Source: Methanolinea sp.
GTDB taxonomy: Archaea; Halobacteriota; Methanomicrobia; Methanomicrobiales; Methanospirillaceae
Direction: 5' to 3'
DNA length: 64,000 nucleotides
Assembly (NCBI GenBank): GCA_025453675.1
Contig: JALOPW010000005.1
Span: forward strand, 1-64,000
In this document: piece after piece, positions 49,527-60,203 of the stretch
Layout of the letters: every line of letters starts with the position of its first letter
Position numbering within the stretch: position 1 is the stretch's first letter
Program-made: the position numbers and the translations under genes
The notes under the pieces: generated by a model
Seen by the model: the letters and a program-made list of their open reading frames with translations, nothing else
The model's database searches: none
Told to the model about the DNA's origin: nothing

Positions 49527-50580
49527 TGATAAGCGCCTCCCTGAGGTCTTTTTCCGACATTCCGGAGGCTTTACAGCGGGCAATAACCCTGATATTTGTA
49601 ACCTCGGTATATTTTGCCCAGATATAGGCAATCGGGATAGCGATGGAGAGAGGATCTCCGAGAAACTGACTTATCGCCTTTTTTACAAGGTAGTTCTCCA
49701 GTTCCTTTTCAAAGGCCGAGATCTTCTCTACCGCGACGTATTCAGGTGGAATCTTCGTGAGAAATTGGAAAGGTGTTTGCTCTAGCTTCTTGAGTACTCC
49801 TTCAATCGTCCCTATTCTCACCAATGAGGTAAGAGTTTCAATATTAAACTCGGTGCTCCCTTTTATGAAATACCTTTTTGCTTCTTCATGGGCAATCCGA
49901 TCCCGAATCACCCGTAATACCGTTTTTATGTTGGTAATATCGATTTCTGTAATGATCAATCGCTTAAGAATGCGAGCATCCTCCGATTCATCGCTTTTAA
50001 TGACGGAAAGGGCATCTTCATAGTAGAATGTGTCAAGTGCGTACTCAAGCACCATCATATCTCTGGTCTCAGCAAATTCCTTGAAGTTGAGGGTCAGTGG
50101 ATGAGAATAGACGAAACTCCATGTGGCGAGAAGATCAATGACTGCCTTGACATCAGGCTGTTTGACCAGCTCGGTGAGTGCTGCTTCATCAAGCTCCCCG
50201 GCCGGGATAAGACATTCGAAAATTTCCTTTGGACTCGCCTGAATTTTTTTACCTCTTAAGATGGTCTTGATATTCTGGATGTCCCAGCGGTGGAGGATGA
50301 TAGTGAGGAGCGTCTCTGCATCCTCTCCCTTTATAAAATTCAAGATGGTTCTGAAAGACCTGACGAGGTCTTTACGAATCGCGACCTCTATATGGTTTAT
50401 ACCAGAAACCAGAATCCCCGCCTTCTCCAGTTCCTCCCTGTACGAGGTTTTTTGAAGTTCCGCAATGAGGGAATCAAGGTCAGGTTTATTAATTAATTGT
50501 TCAAGGAGCGATCGATCAAGCAGGCGGCTCTTCATGGCTCGTATCCGTGCGTTGACGTACGCGTACTCCATCTCACTCAC
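49519..50580 (-). CDS. atpC: A-type ATP synthase subunit C
   Basis: YAYVNARIRAMKSRLLDRSLLEQLI; operon position. Confidence 0.9.
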   Translation of the reverse strand: MSEMEYAYVNARIRAMKSRLLDRSLLEQLINKPDLDSLIAELQKTSYREELEKAGILVSGINHIEVAIRKDLVRSFRTILNFIKGEDAETLLTIILHRWDIQNIKTILRGKKIQASPKEIFECLIPAGELDEAALTELVKQPDVKAVIDLLATWSFVYSHPLTLNFKEFAETRDMMVLEYALDTFYYEDALSVIKSDESEDARILKRLIITEIDITNIKTVLRVIRDRIAHEEAKRYFIKGSTEFNIETLTSLVRIGTIEGVLKKLEQTPFQFLTKIPPEYVAVEKISAFEKELENYLVKKAISQFLGDPLSIAIPIAYIWAKYTEVTNIRVIARCKASGMSEKDLREALISV

Positions 50581-51157
50581 CGAACAATATTGAGAAAATT
50601 TCTGGCCTGTAAATCTCTTTCGCTCTTTTTAGCCGGGATTCAAGGGTATTGAATATAATAAAGCGTTCATCACGAGTGGATATGTTCAATCCACCAGCAC
50701 AGGTGAGATCGGTTACAACCTGGTAGTGTTCTTTTGATTCATTCAGGATTTCCTTCCAGAGCGCCTCATCTCTTTTATCGATATGAAGAACGACATCACT
50801 ATCACCCAGCCCGGTAAGTGCTTCATTCAATAATAATTTCAGACTATCCCTGTATTGCGGGCGTTCGCGAACAGATTCAAGTTGGTGCAGTGCTTCATCG
50901 AATATCTTCTGGAATACCTCGTTTTTTGTTTTGATGATCTCCATACGACGTTTTTCACGTGCCGCGGAGAGAAGTTTATTCCTCTGAATTTCAACCGACT
51001 TTTTCGCTTCATCGACGTGTCGCTTTCTGAGTGGTTCGTCTCTCACCTGCGCTTCTTTAATAATTTCTTCTGCCTCGGCTTTTGAGCGTTCCATTATCTC
51101 GGTGATACGCTCCTGGCCACTCACCTCTACAGCCTTGATCAGATCTTCAATTGCCAT
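50573..51157 (-). CDS. atpE: A-type ATP synthase subunit E
   Basis: Coiled-coil stalk sequence; operon position between K and C. Confidence 0.9.
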   Translation of the reverse strand: MAIEDLIKAVEVSGQERITEIMERSKAEAEEIIKEAQVRDEPLRKRHVDEAKKSVEIQRNKLLSAAREKRRMEIIKTKNEVFQKIFDEALHQLESVRERPQYRDSLKLLLNEALTGLGDSDVVLHIDKRDEALWKEILNESKEHYQVVTDLTCAGGLNISTRDERFIIFNTLESRLKRAKEIYRPEIFSILFGE

Positions 51158-51227
51158 GATTCACCCTTCACGGTTCGCAGTCCGGAGTGATTCTGTTCAC
51201 ATATGGTATTCGCGGGATTTTACCGGT

Positions 51228-51449
51228 TCATACCAGCATGATCATGATCATGGCTGCGACCACGAAACCCAGGATCACGAGAGTTTCGGGAATGGCAACC
51301 AGAATAATCATTAATCCAAATGTTTCCGGTTTTTCTGCAATCGTTCCCGCCCCCGCTGCGCCAATCTTTGATTGTGCAATCCCGGTGCCGAGCGCTCCAA
51401 GCCCAAATGCGATACCTGCCCCAATGGGGATTCCGAAATCAACCACCAT
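51228..51449 (-). CDS. atpK: A-type ATP synthase proteolipid subunit K
   Basis: PIGAGIAFGLGALGTGIAQSKIGAAGAGTIAEKPET...IPETLVILGFVVA. Confidence 0.93.
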   Translation of the reverse strand: MVVDFGIPIGAGIAFGLGALGTGIAQSKIGAAGAGTIAEKPETFGLMIILVAIPETLVILGFVVAAMIMIMLV

Positions 51450-51653
51450 TCACACTTACCTCCTTACAAAGCGCCGCCCTGTGCACAGGCGGCACATCAT
51501 TTTCACGTTACGATTCTTGCCTGATACCGCTTTCAGATAATGGCGGCACTCGGCGATGGAATTTAAATCCATTTGATATCTTTCACTTACATGGATCATT
51601 CTCCTCCGATGGTATGTCAATAAATATTGGAATAATGAATAATCCCTGCCGAT

Positions 51654-53606
51654 TCACAGCGATTTTCCCCCGTTTTCCTTCTTGAAAGGTTTGTACATCT
51701 CCCCGCCACCCTCGTAGAATTTTGAGTCGAACTCGACAAGGTGCAAACGGAGGGAGTGGAGGAATGGGCTGAACATGGCGAGGACGATATTGAGTGTATG
51801 GAGCATCGCAGCAATCAGGAGTCCCAGGAGTGCCACATCCATCATACCCCCAAGTTTATTGGCGACAACGGCAAGGATGACCGATGCCATGCCGATCGCC
51901 ATGATACGCGCATACGAGAGGATATTTCCGACCGTGCTCATGATCTCGAATACGCCAAAAAATCCTCCACCGTAGATGATGAGGGGAAGGGCCACAACCA
52001 ATAGCACCACCCCCAGCGTGAGCAGGGGCTCAGCGAGCACCTTTGTTGCCGCAGCAATTACCAGGATCAGGCCGGTGATCACGACAATCATCCCTGCTTT
52101 TTCGCAGATGTGTTTTTTCGCTTTGCTCACATGCCGGTTGCAGCTGATCTCCGTATAGGCATTCAGGATCCCGAGGGAAAGACCCAGGAAGATATGGAAG
52201 ACACCGATTGCGATGGACAGTATGAGGAGGGGGACGATGATTTCGATACGGTTCCACGTAATGCCGAACAGATCCATGGGATGGATCCACCCCATATGCT
52301 CGCCGAAATCGCCGAAGAATTCCCCGTATATCCAACCGAAAAATATTGTCGGGATCGATACGATGATAAGGATGTTCATGAGATGCTGGAGCCATTCATA
52401 ATCGGGGAATCTCCACCTCACGATAAGGGCAAAGGCGAGAATGATCAGGCCATATGCGATATCTCCCACCATAATCCCGAAGAATATGGGGAAAAAAATA
52501 GCGAGGATCGGACTGGGGTCGATCTCATGGGACCTGGCTGGGCTGATGACCCGCATGAGGTATTCGAACGGTTTTACAATCCGGGGATTGTCGTAGAATG
52601 TGGGGGCATTCGCCATCTCCTCGGGGCTGACAGGCAGTTCATTGACAACTAAACGACCCCCAAAGGTATCTCTGAGTGCCGATGCAGTATCTTTGAGGAA
52701 CTTCTTTGGTATCCATCCCAAGACGACAAATGTAAACTCTGTCTGCCCGATTTTTGAGAAGATACTCAATTCTTCGGATCTTTCTTCTAGTATCTGGTAT
52801 AAGGCTGAGAGTTCAATATACCATATCAAAGAGATTTTCGCGAGTTCCGCATTTATTCGGGCAATATTCTCTGTTGCCGTGTTTTTCCTCTCGTCGATCA
52901 AGGAAAAGATCTCGTTGAATGGTTTTCCCAGATATTCGGCGGGCAATCGAACCTCATTCACATTCTGGGTAAAAGCGAAGGAATGTACCTGTTCTGAGTA
53001 CCGCTTGTTGAAAATCGTGACTGCTGCGATGGTTTTCTCATCCACATCTGCGGAGAGCAATTCAAACTGGTTCCTCGTTATTTCGGTAAGAGCATTCCGG
53101 ATGATGTCAATGACGTCCTTAAATTCCCTCTGGATCAGGAGAACGGTGACTTCGAAACCTTCCAATTGAGGCAGGCTGCTCTCAAGTGGCCGAATCTTGT
53201 CGAGAATCTTTTCATACCGGCTGAGGTTGGTGAGTTCGATCTCCAGGTCTCCTTTCTCAGTCGCGAGTGTTTTTGTGACCGGTTCCAATTCATCAATGAC
53301 CGAGTTTACATGGAGGAGAAGGTCCGCATGGCTTTGTGCTCTCAGGGTGGAATGCATATTGGATAATGCTTTTTCATCCACCTTGATTTTTGGAAGTGTG
53401 AGGAGGATGCCACCAATTTTTGGGACTGCAGCGGCAATATCACCGACCTGGTCAACAGTCATTCTTTTAAGGCTAATTTCCCCTGGTGTGTTTTGTGCAG
53501 ATGCATCTTCAAGCTGTACTGTTCCTTTGGCATACAGTAAATCCAGTGCGGAATGAAGGTCTCTCTTCGGACCTATTACCTGGATTTTCACCATTTTCTG
53601 GAGCAT
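51654..53606 (-). CDS. atpI: A-type ATP synthase subunit I (a)
   Basis: FFPIFFGIMVGDIAYGLI, AYTEISCNRHVSKAKK; membrane domain. Confidence 0.93.
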   Translation of the reverse strand: MLQKMVKIQVIGPKRDLHSALDLLYAKGTVQLEDASAQNTPGEISLKRMTVDQVGDIAAAVPKIGGILLTLPKIKVDEKALSNMHSTLRAQSHADLLLHVNSVIDELEPVTKTLATEKGDLEIELTNLSRYEKILDKIRPLESSLPQLEGFEVTVLLIQREFKDVIDIIRNALTEITRNQFELLSADVDEKTIAAVTIFNKRYSEQVHSFAFTQNVNEVRLPAEYLGKPFNEIFSLIDERKNTATENIARINAELAKISLIWYIELSALYQILEERSEELSIFSKIGQTEFTFVVLGWIPKKFLKDTASALRDTFGGRLVVNELPVSPEEMANAPTFYDNPRIVKPFEYLMRVISPARSHEIDPSPILAIFFPIFFGIMVGDIAYGLIILAFALIVRWRFPDYEWLQHLMNILIIVSIPTIFFGWIYGEFFGDFGEHMGWIHPMDLFGITWNRIEIIVPLLILSIAIGVFHIFLGLSLGILNAYTEISCNRHVSKAKKHICEKAGMIVVITGLILVIAAATKVLAEPLLTLGVVLLVVALPLIIYGGGFFGVFEIMSTVGNILSYARIMAIGMASVILAVVANKLGGMMDVALLGLLIAAMLHTLNIVLAMFSPFLHSLRLHLVEFDSKFYEGGGEMYKPFKKENGGKSL

Positions 53607-53612
53607 GGCTCT

Positions 53613-53933
53613 CTATCCTGATAGCACGATGGTAACGATTTTTTCAACCGCCTTAGGTATATTCTTCTCGCCGTTTTCACGAACCTTTTTTACCTCTTCG
53701 ATGGCGTGAATCCCGATATTATCTGCCTCTCCCTGGATTTTTTCCATTTCTTTACGGAGAAATTCACTCGCTGCTTTTTTTCCTTCTGTTTCTGATGATG
53801 AGATTAGCACAGAAGATTCTTTCTTGGCTTGCTCAATCACACGATCGGCGGCACTTCTGGATTCGTCAATCTTCACGCCCATCTCAAGTTCCTTTTCCCG
53901 GATTTTCGCTAATACTGATTTCTCAGATGCCAT
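53613..53933 (-). CDS. atpH: A-type ATP synthase subunit H
   Basis: Short coiled-coil upstream of atpI, MASEKSVLAKIREKELEMGVKIDESRSAADRVIEQAKKES. Confidence 0.85.
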   Translation of the reverse strand: MASEKSVLAKIREKELEMGVKIDESRSAADRVIEQAKKESSVLISSSETEGKKAASEFLRKEMEKIQGEADNIGIHAIEEVKKVRENGEKNIPKAVEKIVTIVLSG

Positions 53934-53944
53934 GTCACAACTCC

Positions 53945-54118
53945 TCACATCCCGCGGAGTTGCCGCAGGTGTCTGCCGATCCCATGGGTGGCTGGATCCA
54001 CTTGTCCCTCTCTCTCTTCACGGGGCTTGAGCAGTTTTGCAGCCAGGCGGTCCCTGCAACGGTCTACCACGGTCTGCCTCAACTTCCGTACCAGTTCGGG
54101 CTGATCTGCACATGCCAT
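53945..54118 (-). CDS. Small ORF (57 aa) preceding atpH, below ORF-track cutoff
   Basis: Manual translation MACADQPELVRKLRQTVVDRCRDRLAAKLLKPREEREGQVDPATHGIGRHLRQLRGM*; stop followed by ggag then atpH ATG; ungapped similarity to 54200..54376. Confidence 0.5.
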   Translation of the reverse strand: MACADQPELVRKLRQTVVDRCRDRLAAKLLKPREEREGQVDPATHGIGRHLRQLRGM

Positions 54119-54199
54119 TGAATGCCTGTATCTCCAAGCTCAAATCACACGACTTTTTCTCTTCGGCCTTTCCCCTTCGATGAAATCCTTCACCCCAAT

Positions 54200-54376
54200 T
54201 TAAAGTCCGTGGCGATGGCGAAGTATGGCAGTGACGCCGTGACAGTGTACGTAAGTGGATCTCTCGGGGGGTTTAGAGTGCATACTCCCTGAAGCGTTCT
54301 GGACCCGCTCTTCGCACCGCTTCAGGACAAGAAGTTTCATTCTCTCGATTGTCTCGAGCGTCTTCCCGTTGACCAT
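54200..54376 (-). CDS. Small ORF (58 aa), possible paralogue of 53945..54118
   Basis: Manual translation MVNGKTLETIERMKLLVLKRCEERVQNASGSMHSKPPERSTYVHCHGVTAILRHRHGL*. Confidence 0.4.
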   Translation of the reverse strand: MVNGKTLETIERMKLLVLKRCEERVQNASGSMHSKPPERSTYVHCHGVTAILRHRHGL

Positions 54377-54965
54377 ATCGCATCTGTGCCTCCCTCTGAA
54401 GGACTACCTAAGTATCTATTTTAGGATATATATTTTACTACAGGGCAATTCAAAATTACAGTTATTTTTTCTATTTGTTAACAATTATCGAATTTTGGTA
54501 AAAATGCGCGCAAAATTATCTCCCCTTTATAAATGTTGGGGTGAGACAGGGTTTCGTATGAATATCATGAATCAAAATACCCTGTTTTTTCGTTCATTTC
54601 AACGCTGCATCGTTCATTTTTACTGAAGGACTCAATATCCCCTGGTACCTGTGATCGCCACACGGCTGAAACCAGAATCTCCAGCCAGATGCAGTAAGAA
54701 CTCCATTCATGCAGTCATAATCCCGGTTGTCCCGGTCTTCGAACAAGGGCGATATCCAGTTGCCGATGAAAAGGGAATGACAGATGGATGATTGGGAATA
54801 TTGGTAGAGAACCGCAAAATGAGGTTGTTCGATGAAGGAGTCAGAATGCGTTTGAGGGACCCGGGATTTCCTTCTGCCCGTACGAAACGGCAAGGGGAGA
54901 TAAAAGGCAAAGTCTTTTTCAGTTGGAAGGAACAGGAACAGTGTAAGGGTACGACAGGGAAGTGT

Positions 54966-55832
54966 ATGTTTTCTCGAATCCTATTTCCCACTGATTTCTC
55001 GGAATATGCAGCAAAGACACTTGAATGCATAGCCGGTTTTCCCGGAGCCAGGGACGTGATACTGCTGCATGTAATCAAAGAGACCTGGTCTCCCCGCGGT
55101 GGTGGCGAGATCGGAGGTGCACTGTTCCATAACGAAAAAAATACTCTCCGGGAAGAGAAGCACCATCTTGAGACACTCGGAGAGAACCTCAGGGTTACAT
55201 CGGTGGTAAAAATCTCATCCGATACAGCCGGAGCAATTATCCAGGCAGCTGAAGAGAATAACGTGTCCCTGATCGTGATCGGTGCACGCGGGAAGGGCAC
55301 CATGGAAGGGATTCTCCTTGGGAGCGTATCGAATGCAGTCCTCCGCCGCAGCAGGACCAGTGTCCTGATCATGCGCCATAAGATCACCAGGAGCCTGGAA
55401 GGAAAGAAGTATGAAATGTTCTGCCCGATGATCCTCTCAAAGGTCCTCTGCCCTGTTGATTTCTCCCGATTCTCTGAGAATGCGATTGCCGTGGTAAACG
55501 CGACACACGGGGTGGGAGAGGTTATCCTTCTCTACGTGGTATCACGCGGTGAGACCGAGGAGGAGATTGAGAATTGTTACGCGAAGGCAAAGGATCGGAT
55601 AGAGGCAATCCAGAGCAGGCTTGCAGCACAGGGTATCAATTCAAGGGCGATGGTGAGAAAGGGGAACCCTGCATCCGAGATCACGAAAGTTGCCGAGGAG
55701 GAGGATGTGTCGGTCATCTGGATGAGTTCCGTCGGAAAAGGCTGGTTCCGTGAGCTCCTGATCGGCAGTACTGCGGATGCGGTTGCAGTGAACGCTAGAC
55801 GGCCGGTGATCATCATCCGTTCGGCCCCATAA
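54966..55832 (+). CDS. Universal stress protein with two tandem UspA domains
   Basis: RILFPTDFSEYAAKTLECI ... VIGARGKGTMEGILLGSVSNAVLRRSRTSVLIM and second KVLCPVDFSRFSENAI ... GSTADAVAVNARRPVIII. Confidence 0.9.
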   Translation: MFSRILFPTDFSEYAAKTLECIAGFPGARDVILLHVIKETWSPRGGGEIGGALFHNEKNTLREEKHHLETLGENLRVTSVVKISSDTAGAIIQAAEENNVSLIVIGARGKGTMEGILLGSVSNAVLRRSRTSVLIMRHKITRSLEGKKYEMFCPMILSKVLCPVDFSRFSENAIAVVNATHGVGEVILLYVVSRGETEEEIENCYAKAKDRIEAIQSRLAAQGINSRAMVRKGNPASEITKVAEEEDVSVIWMSSVGKGWFRELLIGSTADAVAVNARRPVIIIRSAP

Positions 55833-56044
55833 ACAACATCGATGGAATTGGGGAGAATCTCTCACACGGGCATCATGAGGATAATGGATACAGCCCGGTA
55901 GAAACTACAAGTGGAATCCGATGGGCTGGACCCATCGACCATCCTGCGGGAGGGAACGGACAGGGGATCACCGGAATCACTTCCGGCTCACCATTTATCT
56001 CAGATTGTAATGGAAAAATGGATGGATATCCAGATTTGTTCGTC

Positions 56045-56500
56045 TCACGTGCCGAACCTGCCAAGAATACCCAGGGTAAATGCCATTACAAGTAACGCAA
56101 CGGTCTCGGTCATCCCCAGGACGATCATATAATTGCCGAATCCTTTTCCGGTCTCTCCCATGGCGTCACAGGCACAGGCGGCGCATTTACCCTGGAAATA
56201 TGCTGAGAGACCTATGGCCGCGCCACAAAAGGCTCCGATACCCCACAGGTAAATCCCCTGTGCGGCAAGGTCATACATCCTGTTCATCACGATCATGCCA
56301 TAGATCGTCTGGGTAAGCGGTGCACCAACAAACGCAACGAGCATGAAGGCTGCTGGTTTATTCTGGCTGTAATTCTTTTTCCATGCCCCTATTGCAGCCA
56401 TTCCGGCCGTTCCTGCTCCTGCGGCAGAACCGAGAGCGGCCAGGGCGAGCACCATACTCAATCCAAGGTCCTGAAATTGTGCCAGTAAGTTCGCATCCAT
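56045..56500 (-). CDS. Bacterial-type V-ATPase subunit K (four-TM proteolipid)
   Basis: 151 aa; APLTQTIYG in helix 2, AYFQGKCAACA, MTETVALLVMA in helix 4. Confidence 0.92.
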   Translation of the reverse strand: MDANLLAQFQDLGLSMVLALAALGSAAGAGTAGMAAIGAWKKNYSQNKPAAFMLVAFVGAPLTQTIYGMIVMNRMYDLAAQGIYLWGIGAFCGAAIGLSAYFQGKCAACACDAMGETGKGFGNYMIVLGMTETVALLVMAFTLGILGRFGT

Positions 56501-56515
56501 AATATCCTCCTGGTG

Positions 56516-58300
56516 TCACTCCTCTCTGAGCGGTTCGAAGGCCGTCCCGCTCCATATTACATTCGCGTGTCCGGAAAATTCGAGCACGTTCAGCCTGACG
56601 CCGTGCACGAGAACTGACATCGGTCCTAAAATGATGTTTAAGCCATGGCCGGTTATAAGAATTCCTACGCCTGCCACCAACGCAACAATCCCATCACCGA
56701 ATCCAAATGCCAGGGTGTTCGTTGTCTCTGCTATCGCCAGGGTTGCGAGGCCAACCGCGAAGAGGCGTATGTAGGAGATTACGTCAGTAAAATTGTTCAT
56801 GAGACTCAGCGCTACAGTTCCTAATCCAGTCCCGATCCCTTTCAGGACGTTTCGCTGGGGGTGAGTGAACAGAATTACGAGTATAATCCCTGATGCAATC
56901 AGCCATATCCCGAAGGGAGGGAATGCATCTCCCAGGATTAATGTCCTGGCGACGAAAAAAGCAGTCCAGAGCACACATATCCAGCCAATATCAGCAAATA
57001 ATGTCAGTGACGGAAATTTCAGTAGTGCTCTCCAGGAATGGGCTATGGACAGGTGCAGGGCTCCAAGGAAGAAACAGAACGTCTGCATGAAGCTGGTATC
57101 GTTTAACTGGGGAACAAGAGGCTTGTAACCGAGAGCCAGGAACCAGGCCTGGCCAAAGAAGGTACCGGTGAGAAGGCCCCATATGACTGCACAGGTTCCC
57201 AGGAGATAAAACAATACAAAAGTCGTCTTCATCCCGGCATTCTGTATCATCATCTTTTTCAGCACGAGTTTCTGCAATACCAGTGTAATCAGGATATATG
57301 CCAGCCCGTATCCGGCATCACCAATGAGAATGCCAAAAAAAATGCCGAAAAATATCAGGAAAAGGCAACTTACATCAAGTTCACGATACCCTGGGGTGAG
57401 TCCCAGGAGCCCGAGTACAGGGGTAATCAGACTGACCCATTTTGGATTGCGAATGAGCGTCGGCACCTCATCAACCTCCGTTGGTTCAGTTACCATGACA
57501 CCCCATCTCCGCTGTCTGGCTTCGTCAACCAGTTGCTCTTCCATGTCAAACGGGATGTACCCTGTCACATAACTGATTGCTCCCTCCCTGCCCATGCCGC
57601 TCAATACCTGCTGGAATTCAATCTCTTTCATAAGGTTTCTCTTTATTTCTAAGAGCGCCTCGTGAAAACGAGCGGATTTGAGAATTTCTTTTTTTATCAT
57701 CCCAACCGTATCAGTATTTTCAGCAAGCTGCGTTTTGAGTGCAGAAAGGCCCTGCTTTGGCGGGATGATCTCAGGAAACGGGCATTCGAACTGCCTGCGC
57801 GATATCGCGGCGCAATGGGCGATGTTGCCTGCGGTAAATATCGTTTTCACGATCACGTCATCGGGAAAATCTCCGATCTTCTTTTCCGGCACCTGGTAAA
57901 GCCCAAGAAATATACCGTGCTCTCTCAGGTGCCGTATCTGGTGGAGATCAACGTCTCCCCAGCGCTCCCACTCATTGATCTGACCGATGATCCCCCTGGA
58001 TGTGGACTCCAGCTGTTCGTGGCGCTTGCCCAGTTCGATGATGCGGTCTACAACCGGTTTCCAGTCGCCGCTGATCGCGTCCTGCGGTGGAATATTCTTC
58101 CCTGACTCCAGCACCTGGTTCAGGACATCAAACGAGGAATTGACGAGGGTCACTTTTTCCTGGAGCGCGGTTATATCCCTGCTCTCGGGCAGGTTCTGGT
58201 GCTCCACGTGCAGGACCCCCAATGTGCGCAACCGTGTGACCGTTGCTTTTGCGTCGCCGGTTTCAAAAAGGATAGTGGCTTTTTTCATCGGGACGATCAC
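56516..58300 (-). CDS. Bacterial-type V-ATPase subunit I
   Basis: FFGIFFGILIGDAGYGLAYI; SLMNNFTDVISYIRLFAVGLA. Confidence 0.92.
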   Translation of the reverse strand: MIVPMKKATILFETGDAKATVTRLRTLGVLHVEHQNLPESRDITALQEKVTLVNSSFDVLNQVLESGKNIPPQDAISGDWKPVVDRIIELGKRHEQLESTSRGIIGQINEWERWGDVDLHQIRHLREHGIFLGLYQVPEKKIGDFPDDVIVKTIFTAGNIAHCAAISRRQFECPFPEIIPPKQGLSALKTQLAENTDTVGMIKKEILKSARFHEALLEIKRNLMKEIEFQQVLSGMGREGAISYVTGYIPFDMEEQLVDEARQRRWGVMVTEPTEVDEVPTLIRNPKWVSLITPVLGLLGLTPGYRELDVSCLFLIFFGIFFGILIGDAGYGLAYILITLVLQKLVLKKMMIQNAGMKTTFVLFYLLGTCAVIWGLLTGTFFGQAWFLALGYKPLVPQLNDTSFMQTFCFFLGALHLSIAHSWRALLKFPSLTLFADIGWICVLWTAFFVARTLILGDAFPPFGIWLIASGIILVILFTHPQRNVLKGIGTGLGTVALSLMNNFTDVISYIRLFAVGLATLAIAETTNTLAFGFGDGIVALVAGVGILITGHGLNIILGPMSVLVHGVRLNVLEFSGHANVIWSGTAFEPLREE

Positions 58301-58908
58301 ATTGCCACCTCTTCTGCATTTGCGGCTTCGATCTTCTTTTTGGCGATTTTACTCCGGCCTACAGCGTTGGTCATCTGGTCCCCGAGATGGATCTTTATCA
58401 GACGGATAGCCTCTTTTGCCTCCGGGATTTTCACTTTTTCAAACAGATTCACGCGTTGAGTGGTGATGCGCAGCTCATGGTTGAGAATTGATATTCCCTT
58501 TTCATAGACGCGGATCTCTTCAAGTACTGAGATCATCTCCCTCAATTCTTCCAGGCCCCTGTCCACCCAGGGGGGTGTTTGGAACAAGTCGTACTCTGCT
58601 GGTTCAAATTCTACCTGCACAAACACCGGGAGGTCAACACCAGCAACGTTCTTCCTTCCCGTGACGATATTTTTTGGCAGGAGCCATTCCCTGATACCGG
58701 GAGCCTCGATTAATAGTCCTGACCATTCTTCTGCGGCTTTCATCTTCAGGGACAGTGCATTCTTCATTCCTTTTAAAACGCCCTGCTGGTGCAGGATCTC
58801 GAGCTGCAATTGCTGTTTCTTCAGTTGCAGGGTGGGCAGGTACCTCTCGTACTGGCGCAACGCATCTCTTTGTCTTTTCAGCTCGCCCTGAGAGAGTTTA
58901 ATTTTCAT
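58297..58908 (-). CDS. Bacterial-type V-ATPase subunit D
   Basis: [33 protein letters not shown]; operon position. Confidence 0.9.
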   Translation of the reverse strand: MKIKLSQGELKRQRDALRQYERYLPTLQLKKQQLQLEILHQQGVLKGMKNALSLKMKAAEEWSGLLIEAPGIREWLLPKNIVTGRKNVAGVDLPVFVQVEFEPAEYDLFQTPPWVDRGLEELREMISVLEEIRVYEKGISILNHELRITTQRVNLFEKVKIPEAKEAIRLIKIHLGDQMTNAVGRSKIAKKKIEAANAEEVAM

Positions 58909-60202
58909 GTGTGCCTGGCCAATAGATATCTATCATCGATTTTTTGATCCCTGTCTCTTCAGGAGAGAAGCAATCGTGCAGGATCTCCCAGCCCAGATCC
59001 AGCGCTCTTTCGAGCGGAATATTGACCTTGAGAGACATCATTCTCTCCTCAAAGAGTCTTCCGTATTTCAGGAGCTTCATATCCCAGGCACTCATCTCAA
59101 AACCCATTGCCTGCTTTTCCAGTGTCTCCCGGTATTCGGCAAAGAGCTGGATCATGGTATCCATGATAATCCTGTGGTCGTCGCGGGTATTGGCGTTGAC
59201 CTGCTGTTTCAGACGGCTCAGGGATCCGAATGGTTCTATCACACCGTTTTTCAGGTAAAACTGCCCCTCGGTGATATAACCGGTATTGTCCGGGATCGGA
59301 TGCGTCACATCATCCCCCGGCATGGTGGTCACGGCCAGGATGGTTATCGAACCTGCAGTATCAAAGTCAACTGCCTTCTCATAACGCGCTGCAAGCTGGC
59401 TGTATAAATCACCGGGGTATCCTCTGTTGGAAGGGATCTGCTCCATGGTAATGGAAATGACTTTCAATGCATCGCAAAAATTGCTCATATCCGTCAACAA
59501 TACCAGCACCCGTTTTCCCGCCAGGGCAAAATTCTCAGCCACAGCCAGACTGATATCCGGGACAAGCAGGCACTCCACAATCGGATCTGCTGCGGTGTGC
59601 ATAAACACGATCGAACGGGAAAGTGCGCCATGTTCTTCCAGGGTATCCCTGATGAAGAGATAATCATCATACTTCAGGCCCATGCCGCCCAGGATGATGA
59701 TGTCCACTTCAGCCTGGGTTGCAATTCTTGCTAAAAGCTCATTATACGGCTCTCCGGCAATGGAGAATATCGGGAGTTTCTGGGATTCAACCAGGGAATT
59801 GAATACATCTATCATCGGTATACCGGTTCGAATCATCTTGTTCGGTATGATTCGTTTTACCGGATTGACCGGTGGACCGCCGATATCCACGAGATTATCG
59901 GCGAGTTCCGGCCCGTTGTCGAGGGGCCTTCCGCTCCCGCTAAAAATACGGCCTAAGAGAGTGTGACCGGTAGGGATCCGCATGGGGTGTCCTAAAAATC
60001 TTACCTTGTCACCAGTGGAAATACCACGGCTTCCCGCAAAAACCTGGAGGAATACTTTCTTCCTGTCAAGGCGGATCACCTGTGCCAGGGAGGTCCCGCG
60101 CCTGGTCATCACCTGGGCCATCTCCATATTGCCCACGTTCTCCGCCTCGACAGTGATGACGTCGCCGACAATCTGAGATATACTGGAATAGAATTTCTGC
60201 AT
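58898..60202 (-). CDS. Bacterial-type V-ATPase subunit B
   Basis: [51 protein letters not shown]. Confidence 0.93.
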   Translation of the reverse strand: MQKFYSSISQIVGDVITVEAENVGNMEMAQVMTRRGTSLAQVIRLDRKKVFLQVFAGSRGISTGDKVRFLGHPMRIPTGHTLLGRIFSGSGRPLDNGPELADNLVDIGGPPVNPVKRIIPNKMIRTGIPMIDVFNSLVESQKLPIFSIAGEPYNELLARIATQAEVDIIILGGMGLKYDDYLFIRDTLEEHGALSRSIVFMHTAADPIVECLLVPDISLAVAENFALAGKRVLVLLTDMSNFCDALKVISITMEQIPSNRGYPGDLYSQLAARYEKAVDFDTAGSITILAVTTMPGDDVTHPIPDNTGYITEGQFYLKNGVIEPFGSLSRLKQQVNANTRDDHRIIMDTMIQLFAEYRETLEKQAMGFEMSAWDMKLLKYGRLFEERMMSLKVNIPLERALDLGWEILHDCFSPEETGIKKSMIDIYWPGTHEN

Positions 60203-60203
60203 G

